Shown: piece after piece, positions 53,125 to 62,700 of the stretch
How the letters are laid out: every line of letters begins with the position of its first letter
Numbering within the stretch: the stretch's first letter is position 1
Origin: JAFGJQ01 sp052034525
GTDB taxonomy: Bacteria > Planctomycetota > Phycisphaerae > UBA1845
NCBI GenBank assembly: GCA_052034525.1
Contig: JBPOIK010000079.1
Coordinates: 6,931-70,930, forward strand
Direction of reading: 5' to 3'
DNA: 64,000 nucleotides
The notes under the pieces: model-generated
Told to the model about the DNA's origin: nothing
The model's input: the letters and a program-made list of their open reading frames with translations, nothing else
The model's database searches: none
Made by a program: the position numbers and the translations under genes

Positions 53125-54339
53125 TCAGCCGCACAGCATGCTGGGGGGGGCGGCCAGAAACCGCAAAGCCACACCACAGTACATGGCCATCGCCGTCGGC
53201 AGCGCGGCATCGTTGAAATCATAAGCCGAGTTGTGGATTGTCGGCCAGTCGGGGGCGGTCTGTGGACGAACGCCGACACGAAAGAACACACCGGGCACCC
53301 GCTGACAATAGTACGCGAAGTCCTCGCCGCCCATGCTCGGAGCGTGGGTATCGCAGACACAATCGGGGCCCAGCAGTTCACGGCCGACTTCATGCACCAC
53401 CCTGGCGCACCGGGCGTCGTTGATTACAGGCGGATACGCATCCACCAGATCGAATTGTACGTCGACATCGAACATCTCGGCCACGGCGCGCGCTGTCTGC
53501 TGAACCTGCGTCCAGGCAGACTCCAGGGCCGCGGCGTCCAAAGCTCGAATGGTTCCCTTCGCAACACAGACCTCCGGCAGCACGTTAAACGTCTGCCCGC
53601 CGGAGACTTGGCACACAGAGATCACCAGGGGGGTGAGCGGGTCGATCCTTCGCGTGCGGATCGCCTGAATGGCCGTAACGATCTGGCACGCCGCGGCGAT
53701 CACGTCGCCCCCTCGGTGCGGATAGGCCGCGTGCGTTCCCTGGCCGCGCAGCGTCAGCTCGAAGGTTCGCGTGCCCGCCATGACCGGGCCGGCCGCCACG
53801 GCGACATGCCCCAGCTCCAGGTCCGACCAGCCGTGAAGGCCGAAAATGGCGTCAACCTTGGGGTGGTCCAAGACGCCTTCCTCGATCAGGCGTGCGGCGC
53901 CGCCGCCGGCCTCTTCCGCCGGCTGGAAGATGAACTTCACAGCGCCGGGGAGCTGGTCGGCCAGGCGGGACAGCACAATCGCGGCTCCCACCAGGGCGGC
54001 CGTGTGGCCGTCGTGCCCACAGGCGTGCATTTTGCCGGGCACCGTGGAGGCGTATGGCAGGCCGGTGGTCTCCTGAATGGGCAGCGCGTCCATGTCCGCG
54101 CGAAGGGCCACGCACGGGCCCGGTCGACCGGCATTGAGCAGGGCCACGACGCCGGTGCCCGCGATCCCGCTGCGCAGCTTGAGATCCGGGATCGCTCCCA
54201 GGTGTTCCAGCACCCGTCCGGCGGTGCGGCGTTCCTCGAACGCCAACTCGGGGTGCGCATGCAGGTCTTGGCGCAGGGCTACTACCGTACCAAGAACGTC
54301 GTCGATCTGCTCCCGCAGATGCAGCAAAGTGGAGTTCAT
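53125..54339 (-). CDS. M20 family amidohydrolase (hippurate hydrolase/N-acyl amino acid deacylase type)
   Basis: Metal-dependent hydrolase of 404 residues that removes acyl groups from amino acids or small peptides. The M20D signature is present: LRQDLHAHPELAFEE, ALRADMDALPIQETTGLPYAS, GKMHACGHDGHTAALVGAA (metal His and Asp), FIFQPAEEAGGGAARLIEEG (catalytic Glu-Glu), FGLHGWSDLELG, and the C-terminal MGGEDFAYYCQRVPG. The dimerisation lid contains GTHAAYPHRGGDVI. ATG 54339 follows AGGGAG. Substrate cannot be told from sequence; relatives act on hippurate, N-acetyl amino acids or auxin conjugates. It is a single gene, divergent from the sigma-factor gene. Confidence 0.93.
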   Translation of the reverse strand: MNSTLLHLREQIDDVLGTVVALRQDLHAHPELAFEERRTAGRVLEHLGAIPDLKLRSGIAGTGVVALLNAGRPGPCVALRADMDALPIQETTGLPYASTVPGKMHACGHDGHTAALVGAAIVLSRLADQLPGAVKFIFQPAEEAGGGAARLIEEGVLDHPKVDAIFGLHGWSDLELGHVAVAAGPVMAGTRTFELTLRGQGTHAAYPHRGGDVIAAACQIVTAIQAIRTRRIDPLTPLVISVCQVSGGQTFNVLPEVCVAKGTIRALDAAALESAWTQVQQTARAVAEMFDVDVQFDLVDAYPPVINDARCARVVHEVGRELLGPDCVCDTHAPSMGGEDFAYYCQRVPGVFFRVGVRPQTAPDWPTIHNSAYDFNDAALPTAMAMYCGVALRFLAAPPSMLCG

Positions 54340-54618
54340 CCGTGTCTCCCTGGGCCGGCCATCCGTGCCTGGTTCTACCGTGTGCGACGGACCGGTCACC
54401 CATCCGGTAGAAATGGTACGTCCGCGATGGGATGGAAGAAAGCGACCGAAGGCAGGTTTGCGGAAGCCGACAGGCCCGAACACCGCAAGTCGGGCCGCAG
54501 TTTGACCTTCCAGACGGCCGCGGCAGGTGACGTGGAATCGTGGCGCGCCGGGCTGCAAAGGAGGGACCGTACGGTCCCCAAATGGGGTGAATACCGGGCT
54601 CGCAGACTGGTCCGGCAT

Positions 54619-54647
54619 TTGTCAGGACATTCGGCGTGTGGTATACT
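54619..54647 (+). promoter_or_regulatory. Strong sigma-70-type promoter of the sigma-factor gene
   Basis: TTGTCA (54619-54624), 17 bases ending GTGTGG, TATACT (54642-54647). The extended -10 TG is one base off. It leaves a leader of about 225 bases before ATG 54880, long enough for post-transcriptional control, in which I see no known riboswitch. Confidence 0.65.
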
Positions 54648-54879
54648 TTATACGGTAGCAGGCTCCCCAGCGCACCACTCTCCCCTTATTGAGCGAAGGA
54701 CGGTATGTACTTGTCCCTGTACCCGGGACGCGCGGAAAGGCCTTGTATGGTCCGATAAAAAGCGGGCGCGAAAAACGCACCATTTGGGCAAAGGAACGTA
54801 GTAGATCGTAGATTGAAGCCGGGATGACGGGTCGAAATCGCTTTGGTCCGTAGGCCTCAGAGGCTGAAGGAGTTGTGAC

Positions 54880-55869
54880 ATGGCAGCCAAATCAGCCGAG
54901 CAAACCAAGCCATATGGCACGGTGGCGTACACACCCCAGGCAGTTCTGCCGGGCAAGGCGGTGCTTGCCGCTTTGAGCCCGCAGGATGTGGAACTGCTGG
55001 AGCGGCTGCTCTCGGAGCCCATCGAGTACGTGGATCATCCGCGTTTGCGCAGTCGGAACGCCGACCTGGAGTTGTTTGGAGCCAAAACGCAACTGGCCGG
55101 TGCGACGGCCACCGAATTTGTGTCGCCCGAGCCGGTGGTGGACCCATCGCTGCCGGACTCCAAAGTGCCGACATTGGACACGGAGCAGGAGCAGACGCTG
55201 TTCTTGCGGATGAACCTGGCCCGGGCCCGGATCATGGAAATCCTGAAGCAGTACCAGAACAAACGGCTGACCGCCGCGGCCGTCCGGCAGTTGCTGGGCT
55301 GGGCCAAGCGGATGCTGGACGCCCGGGCGGAAATCGCCCGGCGGAACATTCCGCTGGTGCTCGCCATGGCCAAGCGGACGCGCCTGACCGGCATCGACTA
55401 CAACGAGTTGATCAGCGAAGGCAACATGGCCCTGCTGCGCAGCGTGGAAAAATTCAACTGCGGGCTTGGGTTCAAGTTCAGCACGTATTCGTGCCGGTCC
55501 ATCCTCAAGGCGTTTTCCCGGGTGGCCATGCGGGCCAGCCGGCATCGCGGGCGGTTTCCCGTGGAGTTCGACCCGGCCATCGAGAAAAGCGACTTCATCG
55601 AGCGCAAGCGGGAGGAGCACGAGAACAACTGTATTGACGAGCTGCGGTCGATTCTCATGAAAAACCTGGCCGAGCTGAACGACGTGGAGCGGACAGTGAT
55701 TGACGAACGGTTCGCTCTATCGGCGACGGACCCGGCCAACGCCCATCCCAAGACGCTGGAGCAGGTGGGCCTGATGATCGGCGTGACAAAGGAGCGGGTC
55801 CGGCAGATTCAGAACCGGGCCTTGCAGAAGATCCGGCAGGTGCTGGAAGAAAGCTACCTGGCGGCCTGA
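54880..55869 (+). CDS. Sigma-70 family RNA polymerase sigma factor
   Basis: A 329-residue sigma factor. The first 130 residues are unlike RpoD region 1.1 and not recognised; LDTEQEQTLFLRMNLARARIMEI resembles region 1.2. Region 2 (about 140-205) has ARRNIPLVLAMAKRTRLTG, DYNELISEGNMALLRSVEKF and FKFSTYSCRSILKAFSRVAM. The following segment is short. Region 4 (about 260-325) has LNDVERTVIDERF and the HTH TLEQVGLMIGVTKERVRQIQ. It is larger than ECF factors but lacks a full region 3, suggesting an alternative group 2/3 factor. It is transcribed from a strong upstream promoter and followed by a terminator; no anti-sigma gene is adjacent. Confidence 0.92.
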   Translation: MAAKSAEQTKPYGTVAYTPQAVLPGKAVLAALSPQDVELLERLLSEPIEYVDHPRLRSRNADLELFGAKTQLAGATATEFVSPEPVVDPSLPDSKVPTLDTEQEQTLFLRMNLARARIMEILKQYQNKRLTAAAVRQLLGWAKRMLDARAEIARRNIPLVLAMAKRTRLTGIDYNELISEGNMALLRSVEKFNCGLGFKFSTYSCRSILKAFSRVAMRASRHRGRFPVEFDPAIEKSDFIERKREEHENNCIDELRSILMKNLAELNDVERTVIDERFALSATDPANAHPKTLEQVGLMIGVTKERVRQIQNRALQKIRQVLEESYLAA

Positions 55870-55928
55870 GAAGGCGCCTGAGCCACCACGCAAGCTCAAG
55901 GGGGCACGAACAAAACAAGGAACAGCCG

Positions 55929-55963
55929 AAGCGGCCTTCGCGTGTATCGCGGCGGCCGCTTTT
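55929..55963 (+). terminator. Rho-independent terminator of the sigma-factor gene
   Basis: AAGCGGCC (55929-55936) pairs with GGCCGCTT (55954-55961), with inner CGCG/CGCG pairing, followed by TT; 60 bases after the stop codon. Confidence 0.65.
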
Positions 55964-56030
55964 GCGTGGTGCGCCAGGCATGGCGTGTGACGGCGGGGAG
56001 TAAGTTTTCTGCGGGGGCGCGTACGCTGAA

Positions 56031-56138
56031 TTACGTCTGGCCGCAGGACTGGCCGGGCATTTCCGCGTAGCGCTCGGCCAGATCGCCGGTGGACATCTGG
56101 TTCAGGGCGGCGAGTTCGGCTCCGATGTCGTTCACCAT
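56031..56138 (-). pseudogene. Truncated DUF2924-like gene
   Basis: A 35-codon frame (MVNDIGAELAALNQMSTGDL...RYAEMPGQSC, stop TAA 56033-56031) matches only the N-terminal helix of DUF2924 proteins, in which an 'ELAAL..M...DL..RYAE..G' segment precedes a much longer chain. Full-length DUF2924 genes commonly sit between a small MTxEERR gene and a recombinase gene. Here the rest of the domain and the recombinase are missing. It follows the small gene at 56153-56374 on the same strand, so order is kept and the deletion is downstream. Confidence 0.6.
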
Positions 56139-56152
56139 GCGGCTCCTTTCAT

Positions 56153-56374
56153 TCAGGCTTTCCGAGACGCGGCGGGTTGCGGAGCCACACGGAGCCCCGT
56201 TTCCACCGAAATATCAAGGAGCTTTCGAGACGCTTCCGAGACAGTCTGGTGGCGGCCTGAATCGGCCGTTTTGGCCAGGCGGACGCGGCGCAGAACGCCA
56301 CGCGCGAGAATACTGGCGACCTCGAGCCGGCGCTCTTCGGCTGTCATGCTTTCGGGATCGGTAGTCGAGATCAT
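56153..56374 (-). CDS. Small conserved protein of a DUF2924/recombinase cassette
   Basis: A 73-residue basic protein: MISTTDPESMTAEERRLEVA, then SILARGVLRRVRLAKTADSG and a C-terminal tail. Small genes with the core 'MTxEERRxEVAxILAxGVLR' typically precede DUF2924 and site-specific recombinase genes in mobile cassettes; I know the pattern but not a function. ATG 56374 has GGAGAG eight bases upstream. Its partner gene downstream is truncated, so the cassette is probably dead. Confidence 0.65.
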   Translation of the reverse strand: MISTTDPESMTAEERRLEVASILARGVLRRVRLAKTADSGRHQTVSEASRKLLDISVETGLRVAPQPAASRKA

Positions 56375-56533
56375 GGCAAGCTCTCCGGGAAAGTGTTCAT
56401 GCTCCTGCCCTCTCTGGTTACCTATGCCGTCCGCCGCCGCCGCGCCCACTTTCATTAACCACTTGATGAGGGTTATGGTTGGTCGCGTCAGAGTCACGAC
56501 TATGCCGTTGGTCAGGGAATGGAGGCTTCAGAC

Positions 56534-57196
56534 ATGGCGTTTGACATTATCGAAGTCTTATCGGTTCTTGCAGCCCGCCGGCCCGTCTTCCATTCAGAAG
56601 CGGACTTCCAGCATGCACTGGCGTGGATCATCCACGAGCAAAACCTGGGCGTTGAGGTCAGGCTCGAATACAGGCCTGGCAAGCTGAAGCAGAGGACATA
56701 CGTCGACATTTGGCTGGAACATGCTGATGCGACCTACGCGATTGAGTTGAAATACAAGACACGACGTCTACGGGTGACCGTGGGCCAGGAGCCGTTTGAT
56801 CTGCTGGATCAGAGCGCCCAAGACCTTGGGAGATACGATTTCTGCCGGGACATCGGACGGATTGAGGCGATGGCGAGCGCCTACCCCGGCCTGACCGGGT
56901 TCGCCCTGATCTTGACGAACGACCCAACGTATTGGCGAAAGAGCGGTCGCGATGGCAACGTTGACTGCGCGTTCCGCGTGCATGAGGGGGCGAAGCTCAG
57001 CAGCACGCTCGCTTGGGCTGGTCATGCGTCAGCCGGAACCACGAAGGGCAGGATCGCTCCCATCTGTCTGCGGGGCGAGTATGTGCTGAACTGGATGCAC
57101 TACTCGAAGTGCGGCGATGGGGGGAACAACGAGTTCCGAGTGGCCGTTGTGAGCATCGACCCGGTTGCGCTCGCCCCAGCGGAGACAACCACCTGA
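56534..57196 (+). CDS. PD-(D/E)XK nuclease-like protein
   Basis: A 220-residue protein starting at ATG 56534 (GGAG eight bases upstream). The N-terminal half has the restriction-endonuclease-like pattern: helix with Glu22 (SEADFQHALAWIIHEQN), strand with Asp58 (TYVDIWLEHAD) and E-x-K (Glu71, Lys73 in YAIELKYK), then a helix QEPFDLLDQSAQDLGRYDF. The second half (TGFALILTNDPTYWRK, RGEYVLNWMHYSKCG) is shared with uncharacterised nuclease-like proteins of defence islands. It is probably a DNA endonuclease of a restriction or toxin-type system. There is no methylase or partner next to it, so its role alone is unclear. Confidence 0.7.
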   Translation: MAFDIIEVLSVLAARRPVFHSEADFQHALAWIIHEQNLGVEVRLEYRPGKLKQRTYVDIWLEHADATYAIELKYKTRRLRVTVGQEPFDLLDQSAQDLGRYDFCRDIGRIEAMASAYPGLTGFALILTNDPTYWRKSGRDGNVDCAFRVHEGAKLSSTLAWAGHASAGTTKGRIAPICLRGEYVLNWMHYSKCGDGGNNEFRVAVVSIDPVALAPAETTT

Positions 57197-57397
57197 TAAC
57201 CCGAGCCTACGGTTCTCTCCGGCGTGGAGAGGCTCTGGGCCAAACCCGGCCAATCAGGTGGCCACCAAGAATGGTGCGGTTATCTCTGGTGGCGAATCCG
57301 AGATCCTGGCCATAGACGGTGTGGATCGTAACCCCTTTGTGGACAGAACGTAAAAAGCGAAGACGCCGACGCCTGGGGGCATCGGCGCGTTCTGTGA
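57197..57397. other. Short intergenic stretch in the island
   Basis: No gene recognised. Together with the following remnant frame it separates the nuclease-like gene from the metalloprotease-like gene by about 415 bases. Confidence 0.4.
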
Positions 57398-57616
57398 ACC
57401 ACGGGGCCGGCGTGTTCTGCAACGGCCCGGGAAATAGCGGGGGCACGCCACGCGGTTCGCCCACGACACCGGAAACACCGCGTTTCCCGCGAAGAAACAG
57501 CCTCGGCGACCGGCGGCCGGCTGATCCTGCCGTTCCGGTGGGACACACACGGCATCACAGACGAAGGTGAGGCGCTGGTGGTCGCCGCCGGCGGCGGACG
57601 GGAGGGCGCGAAGTGA
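57398..57616 (+). other. Possible 3' remnant of a coding sequence
   Basis: A stop-free frame from 57398 ends in LILPFRWDTHGITDEGEALV...GAK and TGA at 57614-57616. That TGA overlaps the GTG start of the next gene (GTGA), as in a translationally coupled pair. No plausible start codon begins the frame (a stop is at 57395-57397), so it may be the 3' end of a gene whose 5' part was lost or frameshifted. Confidence 0.35.
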
Positions 57617-58437
57617 GGCGACTCGCCGCACGGGCCGAGACCCTCTGCCGAGCGGTGGCGCCGGACCTGGCCGGCCGACCGGTGTACGTCGTGCTGGCCG
57701 CGGATCTGCCGGCGGAACTGCGTTGGCCGGACCGACTGGAGGGCCTCACGACGCGGTACCTGGACCTGATTCTGCGGCCGACGCTGGAGCCGCTCGGCCG
57801 ATGGCGGGGCCGTGGGCCGGCGATGGTGGTCAATCCCCAAGCGATCGCGGCCGACCTGGCCGAGCTGGGCCGGCCCGCCCGCCGCCGCTGCTTTGCACGG
57901 ACCTTCCTGGGCGACGTGCTGCACGAGCTGGCGCACATCCTCGATGCCGGACTGATCGGCGGACCCGAACCGCCCGCGAGCTTGGTCACCTTCGCCGCCC
58001 TGGCCCTCAAAGCGGAACTGGACGGCGTGACCGCACCGACGAACGGCCCGAGTGCAACGATACCCTGGCGCCGTCACGAAGCCCCATTCATCCGCATCGT
58101 GCTGCACCTTGCCCACCGCGCCCGGGCGTGCGGCGCGTGGCTGTTCGCCGAGGACCTGTTCGACGCCGTCGAGTACGGCCTGTCGCCCACGCGGCGCTAC
58201 GCTGCGGCGCTCGGCGACGAGCCCGGACGGCTGGCCGGCTGCGCGTTCGCCAACATCCAGGCGACGCCGCAGCCGGCGGCATTCGCGGAATTGTGGCAGG
58301 CCGACGTGCCGCGCTGGAAGTCGAAGACGGCAGCAACAGAAGAGCTTTCGAGGACGCTCGCGGCGTGCGAGCGTCGCATCCTCATCCCTCAGGGCGGTGC
58401 AGGAGGCGCCGCAAGGAGACAAGGAAGTCTATGTTGA
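57613..58437 (+). CDS. HEXXH-motif protein, putative metalloprotease
   Basis: A 274-residue protein starting at GTG 57613. It contains His104-Glu-Leu-Ala-His108 in DVLHELAHILDAG, the zincin motif, with a following Asp that could be a third ligand. A conserved front part (PVYVVLAADLPAELRWP...RYLDLIL) and a His/Arg-rich middle (PWRRHEAPFIRIVLHLAHRAR) surround it. No signal peptide, so cytoplasmic. I do not recognise the family. Its stop overlaps the start of the next coiled-coil gene by 7 bases, and the two are one transcriptional unit within the accessory island. Confidence 0.65.
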   Translation: MRRLAARAETLCRAVAPDLAGRPVYVVLAADLPAELRWPDRLEGLTTRYLDLILRPTLEPLGRWRGRGPAMVVNPQAIAADLAELGRPARRRCFARTFLGDVLHELAHILDAGLIGGPEPPASLVTFAALALKAELDGVTAPTNGPSATIPWRRHEAPFIRIVLHLAHRARACGAWLFAEDLFDAVEYGLSPTRRYAAALGDEPGRLAGCAFANIQATPQPAAFAELWQADVPRWKSKTAATEELSRTLAACERRILIPQGGAGGAARRQGSLC

Positions 58438-59120
58438 CCGAACTGCTGAGCGAACTGGAGACACGGAAGAAGGGCCGGGAGGCCGACTTCTGGGCGACGG
58501 TCCGGAAGCTGGCGGCCGGCGAGAGGGTCGCGCCCGCCGCGGTCGAGCGGCTGCTGGCCGATTGCGGCCGGACGCCGGCGGACCTGAAGGCAGCCGTGGA
58601 GCGGATGCAACAGCGACAGCAGTGGTTCGCGGTGGTCGCCGGCGTGGGTGCCCTGGAACAGGAGCGGACCGAGCTCCGCGAGCGAATGCTCGCCGAGGAC
58701 CGCAAGCTGGAGGAGGCCGAGCAGGCCCACACCGACGCGACGCTGCCGCTGCACGCGCGGCTGGAGCAGATCCAAAGGGCGCTGTGGGAGGCCCGCGACG
58801 CCCGCCAGCGGCTCATGGACACGTGCCCGTACGCGGACCTGACGGCCGAGCTGGCGGAGGTGCTGCGGCGGATTGCCGCACTGCGGACCCGCTTGTACGA
58901 GCTGCGTCACACGGCTGGCGAGTGCGAGTCGGCGGCCAAGGCCGACCTGGAGCAGGTCGAATGCGAAGGCGGGCGGCGGGCGGACTACTGGCGGGCCCAG
59001 GCGGCAGAACACCGCCGGCGAGCAGAGGCGGCCCGGGCCGAACTGCCCGAGATCGAGCGCCAGCTCGCGAAGCTGGAACGCGAGGAGGTCGAGCTGCGGG
59101 AGCGAATGGTCCAGCCGTGA
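58431..59120 (+). CDS. Coiled-coil protein paired with the HEXXH protein
   Basis: A 229-residue protein starting at ATG 58431 behind AAGGAAG, overlapping the previous stop. Residues 1-60 are helical (LLSELETRKKGREADFWATV). From about 65 to the end the chain is Glu/Arg/Ala/Leu-rich coiled coil (ERTELRERMLAEDRKLEEAE, LAEVLRRIAALRTRLYELRH). No catalytic motif is visible. In phage or plasmid contexts such proteins are scaffolds or partners; here only the tight coupling to the metalloprotease-like gene hints at a joint function. Confidence 0.65.
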   Translation: MLTELLSELETRKKGREADFWATVRKLAAGERVAPAAVERLLADCGRTPADLKAAVERMQQRQQWFAVVAGVGALEQERTELRERMLAEDRKLEEAEQAHTDATLPLHARLEQIQRALWEARDARQRLMDTCPYADLTAELAEVLRRIAALRTRLYELRHTAGECESAAKADLEQVECEGGRRADYWRAQAAEHRRRAEAARAELPEIERQLAKLEREEVELRERMVQP

Positions 59121-59492
59121 CGACCGGCCGGCCGACAGCCGTCGCATGGAGCGCCGGATGCTGCCCACGGACGCCGGCGGGATTCGACCGCGCAAGCTCG
59201 CCGCGGTAGGTCCCGCCGGCGTGGGCGCCCGCGGCAAGTCCGGCCGGTCCGCCGGGCGGGGCATCTGAAGCCAGCGCGCTGGTCAACCCCGTCTGTTCAG
59301 GGGTACGACCCTATCTGTCGGACCCATCGGGAATAATGGCAGAACCGGCGTCCATGTTCGGGGCGCCGGCCGCCTGCGACGCGGCAACAGGACAGCGTTT
59401 GACAGCAGCCTCCAACAACTATCAAATTACAGGCGTCTCTTGGCGGTGGCCGGGGGCATGTCCTCCAGCGCCCGAGCGGCGGCAGGCGGCAG
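59121..59492. other. Intergenic stretch before the restriction module
   Basis: About 370 bases. A short frame with ATG 59145 (MERRMLPTDAGGIRP...) has no support. The module's promoter is expected here, but no clear boxes are seen in this GC-rich sequence. Confidence 0.35.
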
Positions 59493-59675
59493 ATGAACAG
59501 ACGCATCGACAGCGTGCTGACCATCGACGAGCTTTCAGCGTATCTGAAGATCGCGAAGTCCACGCTCTACAAGCTCGCCCAGGAAGGCAAGCTTCCCGGC
59601 CAGAAGGTCGGCCGGCATTGGCGGTTCCACAGAACCGTGATTGACCGCTGGCTTGGCGACAAGAAGGCAAAGTGA
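59493..59675 (+). CDS. Excisionase-family helix-turn-helix DNA-binding protein
   Basis: A 60-residue protein almost entirely one MerR/excisionase-type winged HTH: VLTIDELSAYLKIAKSTLYK, then GKLPGQKVGRHWRFHRTVI. Such small proteins act as excisionases or as transcriptional regulators in mobile elements and often stand first in restriction-modification operons. Here it is 59 bases before the large helicase-nuclease gene, so it probably regulates that module or is a leftover of the integrated element that brought it. Confidence 0.88.
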   Translation: MNRRIDSVLTIDELSAYLKIAKSTLYKLAQEGKLPGQKVGRHWRFHRTVIDRWLGDKKAK

Positions 59676-59734
59676 TGATGGTACAGGCGACGACCGCGAC
59701 CGCAAGTCCGGTAGCCACGTGTGGGTAGGACGCG

Positions 59735-62700
59735 ATGCCAAGACAGGTCATCATCGAAAACCCAGTCATCAACTCGCCATTCGACGAGCCGCAGCGACAT
59801 TTCCGCTTCGATGACGAGGGCATCACCGGTATCATAGTGGAACAGCGGCGTGAGAGCGGTTGCTTCGTACCGATCGCCCCACCCCCCAGAAAGGGCAGCG
59901 GCGCGAAGCAACCGTCGTTTGACACGGAATGGACGGCCGACCGGATCGAGCCAAACCGGATGGTCAATGCGATCCGCCAGAAGGTGAAGCTCTGGCGCGA
60001 AGGCCGCTACATCGACGACACAACGTCAGTCACGGCCCGACTGCTCCAGCACTGGACGAATCCCGAGCGCTCGCGCCGGCTGTTCTTCTGCCAGATCGAG
60101 GCCCTGGAGACGCTCATCTACATCGCGGAGGTCGCCAAGAAGTACGGCGAAAACTGGATCGAGAACGACATTCGCCGCGCGAACGAGGACGCGAACCCCG
60201 GCCTGTTCCGTATCGCGTGCAAGATGGCCACGGGCAGCGGCAAGACCGTGGTCATGGCCATGCTGATCGCGTGGCAAACGCTCAACAAGATCGCCAACCC
60301 GCAGGATGCCCGCTTTACCGATAGCTTCCTGATCGTCACGCCGGGCATCACTATCCGCGACCGCCTGCGCGTGCTTCTACCCAGCGACCCGGGCAATTAC
60401 TACCGCGCGCTGGACATCGTACCGGTCGACCTGATGGACCAGCTCGGCCACGCCAAGATCGTCATCACCAACTTTCACGCCTGCAAGCGCCGCGAGAAGG
60501 TCAAGGCCGGTAAGCTAACCAAAGACATCCTCAACGGCAGCAACGCCGCCGGCAGTTCAGCGTTCACCGAGTCCGAAGGCGAGATGGTCCGCCGCGTTTG
60601 CCGCGGCCTGGGACACAAGCGCAACGTCATCGTCATCAATGACGAGGCCCACCACTGCTACCGCCATCGTGCCGGCGGCGTCGAAGAGCAGCTTACCGGC
60701 GACGACCGGAAGGAAGCCGAGAAGCGCGACGAAGCCGCCCGCATATGGATCAGCGGCCTGGAGGCTGTTCAGCGGAAGCTCGGCATCAAGGTGGTCTACG
60801 ACCTGTCGGCCACGCCGTTCTTCCTGCGCGGAAGCGGTTATCCCGAAGGCACGCTCTTTCCGTGGGTCGTCTCGGACTTCTCGCTGATCGACGCCATCGA
60901 ATGCGGCATCGTGAAGGTGCCCCGCGTTCCGGTGGCCGACAACGCGATGATCAGCGACCAGCCCACCTACCGCAACATCTGGTATCGCATCCGCGACGAC
61001 CTGCCGAAAAAGGGCCGCGGCACGGCGGCGGTGTTCGGCGATCCGAGGCTCCCCGTCGTCCTGGAAGGCGCCCTCCAGAGCCTCTATGCGAACTATGAGA
61101 AGTGCTTCGACCGCTGGAAACGGAACGCCGAAGTCCACGCCGCCGGACTGACGCCGCCGGTCTTCATTGTCGTCTGCAACAACACCAACGTCTCGAAGAT
61201 GGTCTTCGACTACATCGCGGGCTGGGAGAAGCGGCTTTCCAACGAGACAGCCGTGGCCGTCTCCGGCCGTCTGGCCCTGTTCAGCAACGTGGACGGGAGG
61301 CGCTTCATCAACCGGCCCAACACGATCCTCGTGGACAGCGAGCAACTCGAATCCGGCGAGGCGATGAGCGACGAGTTCAAGAAAATCGCCTCCGCCGAGA
61401 TTGCCGAATTCAAAGCCGAATACCGACAGCGCTTCCCCGACCGCGACGTGGAGAAGCTCACCGACGAAGATCTGCTCCGCGAGGTGATGAACACCATCGG
61501 CAAGCCGGGCAAGCTCGGCGAGCATGTCCGCTGCGTGGTGTCCGTCTCCATGCTCACCGAGGGTTGGGATGCGAACACCGTGACCCACATCCTCGGCGTA
61601 CGGGCCTTCGGCACGCAGCTTCTTTGCGAGCAGGTCGTCGGTCGCGGCCTGCGCCGGATGAGCTACAGCGCCGTCCCGCACACGATCGAATTGCCCGGCC
61701 AGCGCGGCACCCGCACCTTCGACGCCTTCCCCGTCGAATACGCCGAGGTCTACGGCGTGCCGTTCTCGTTCCTTCCATGCAGCGGCTCGACGATCGACCC
61801 GAAACCCGGGCCGATTCCCACGCGCGTCCGCGCGCTCGAAGAGCGCATCGCCTGTGAGATCGCCTTTCCGCGCATCGACGGCTACCGCTACGAACTGCCG
61901 GCCGAGCGCCTGACGGCGGAGTTCTCCGCCGACTCGAAGATGGCGCTGACCACCGCCGACGTGCCCACCAAGGTCGAGTGCGATCCTATCGTGGGCGAAA
62001 GAGCCATCCATACGCTGGACGATCTGAAACGCCGCCGCGAGCAGGAAGTCGTTTTCGTCATCGCCCGCCGCGTCCTGGAGCAGTACTTCCGTGACGACGA
62101 CGGCAACCCGAAGGTGTGGGTCTTCCCGGACCTCGTGGCCATCACCCGCCGCTGGCTGTCCGAGTGCCTCACGCTCAAGGACAACACCTTCCCCCAGCTT
62201 CTGCTGCTGGTCGAGAACAGCCACCAGGCCGCCGACCGCATCTACCAGGCCGTCCTCGCGGCCGATGGGGGGCAGAAGCGCCTGCTGCCCATCCCCAAAC
62301 CTTACGACACCGTCGGCAGCACGCGCCACGTGGACTTCGACACGACGCGCCCGGTCTACCGCACCGACCCGCGCAAGTGCCATGTCTCCCACGTCGTGGC
62401 CGACACGGAGAGCTGGGAGCAGAAGATGGCCCAGGCACTGGAGGAAATGCCGGAAGTTCTCTGCTACGTCAAGAACCACAACCTCGGCTTCCTGATCCCC
62501 TACACCATCGGCGGCGACCAGCGAAACTACATGCCCGACTTCCTGGTCCGGGTCGATGACGGCCGCGGCCCAACGGACCCACTGAATTTGATTATCGAGG
62601 TCAGCGGCGAGCGCGACGCCGACAAAGCCGCCAAGGTCGCCACGGCCCGCAATCTGTGGGTTCCCGCGGTGAACAACGCAGCGACCTGGGGCCGGTGGGA

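Noticed and set aside
57280..58422. A 380-codon minus-strand frame over the HEXXH gene
   Set aside because: The plus-strand frame has the HELAH motif and tight coupling to its neighbour; the minus frame is compositionally odd and lacks motifs.
59145..59268. Short frame MERRMLPTDAGG between the coiled-coil and HTH genes
   Set aside because: Too short, no ribosome-binding site, Gly/Arg-rich shadow-like composition.
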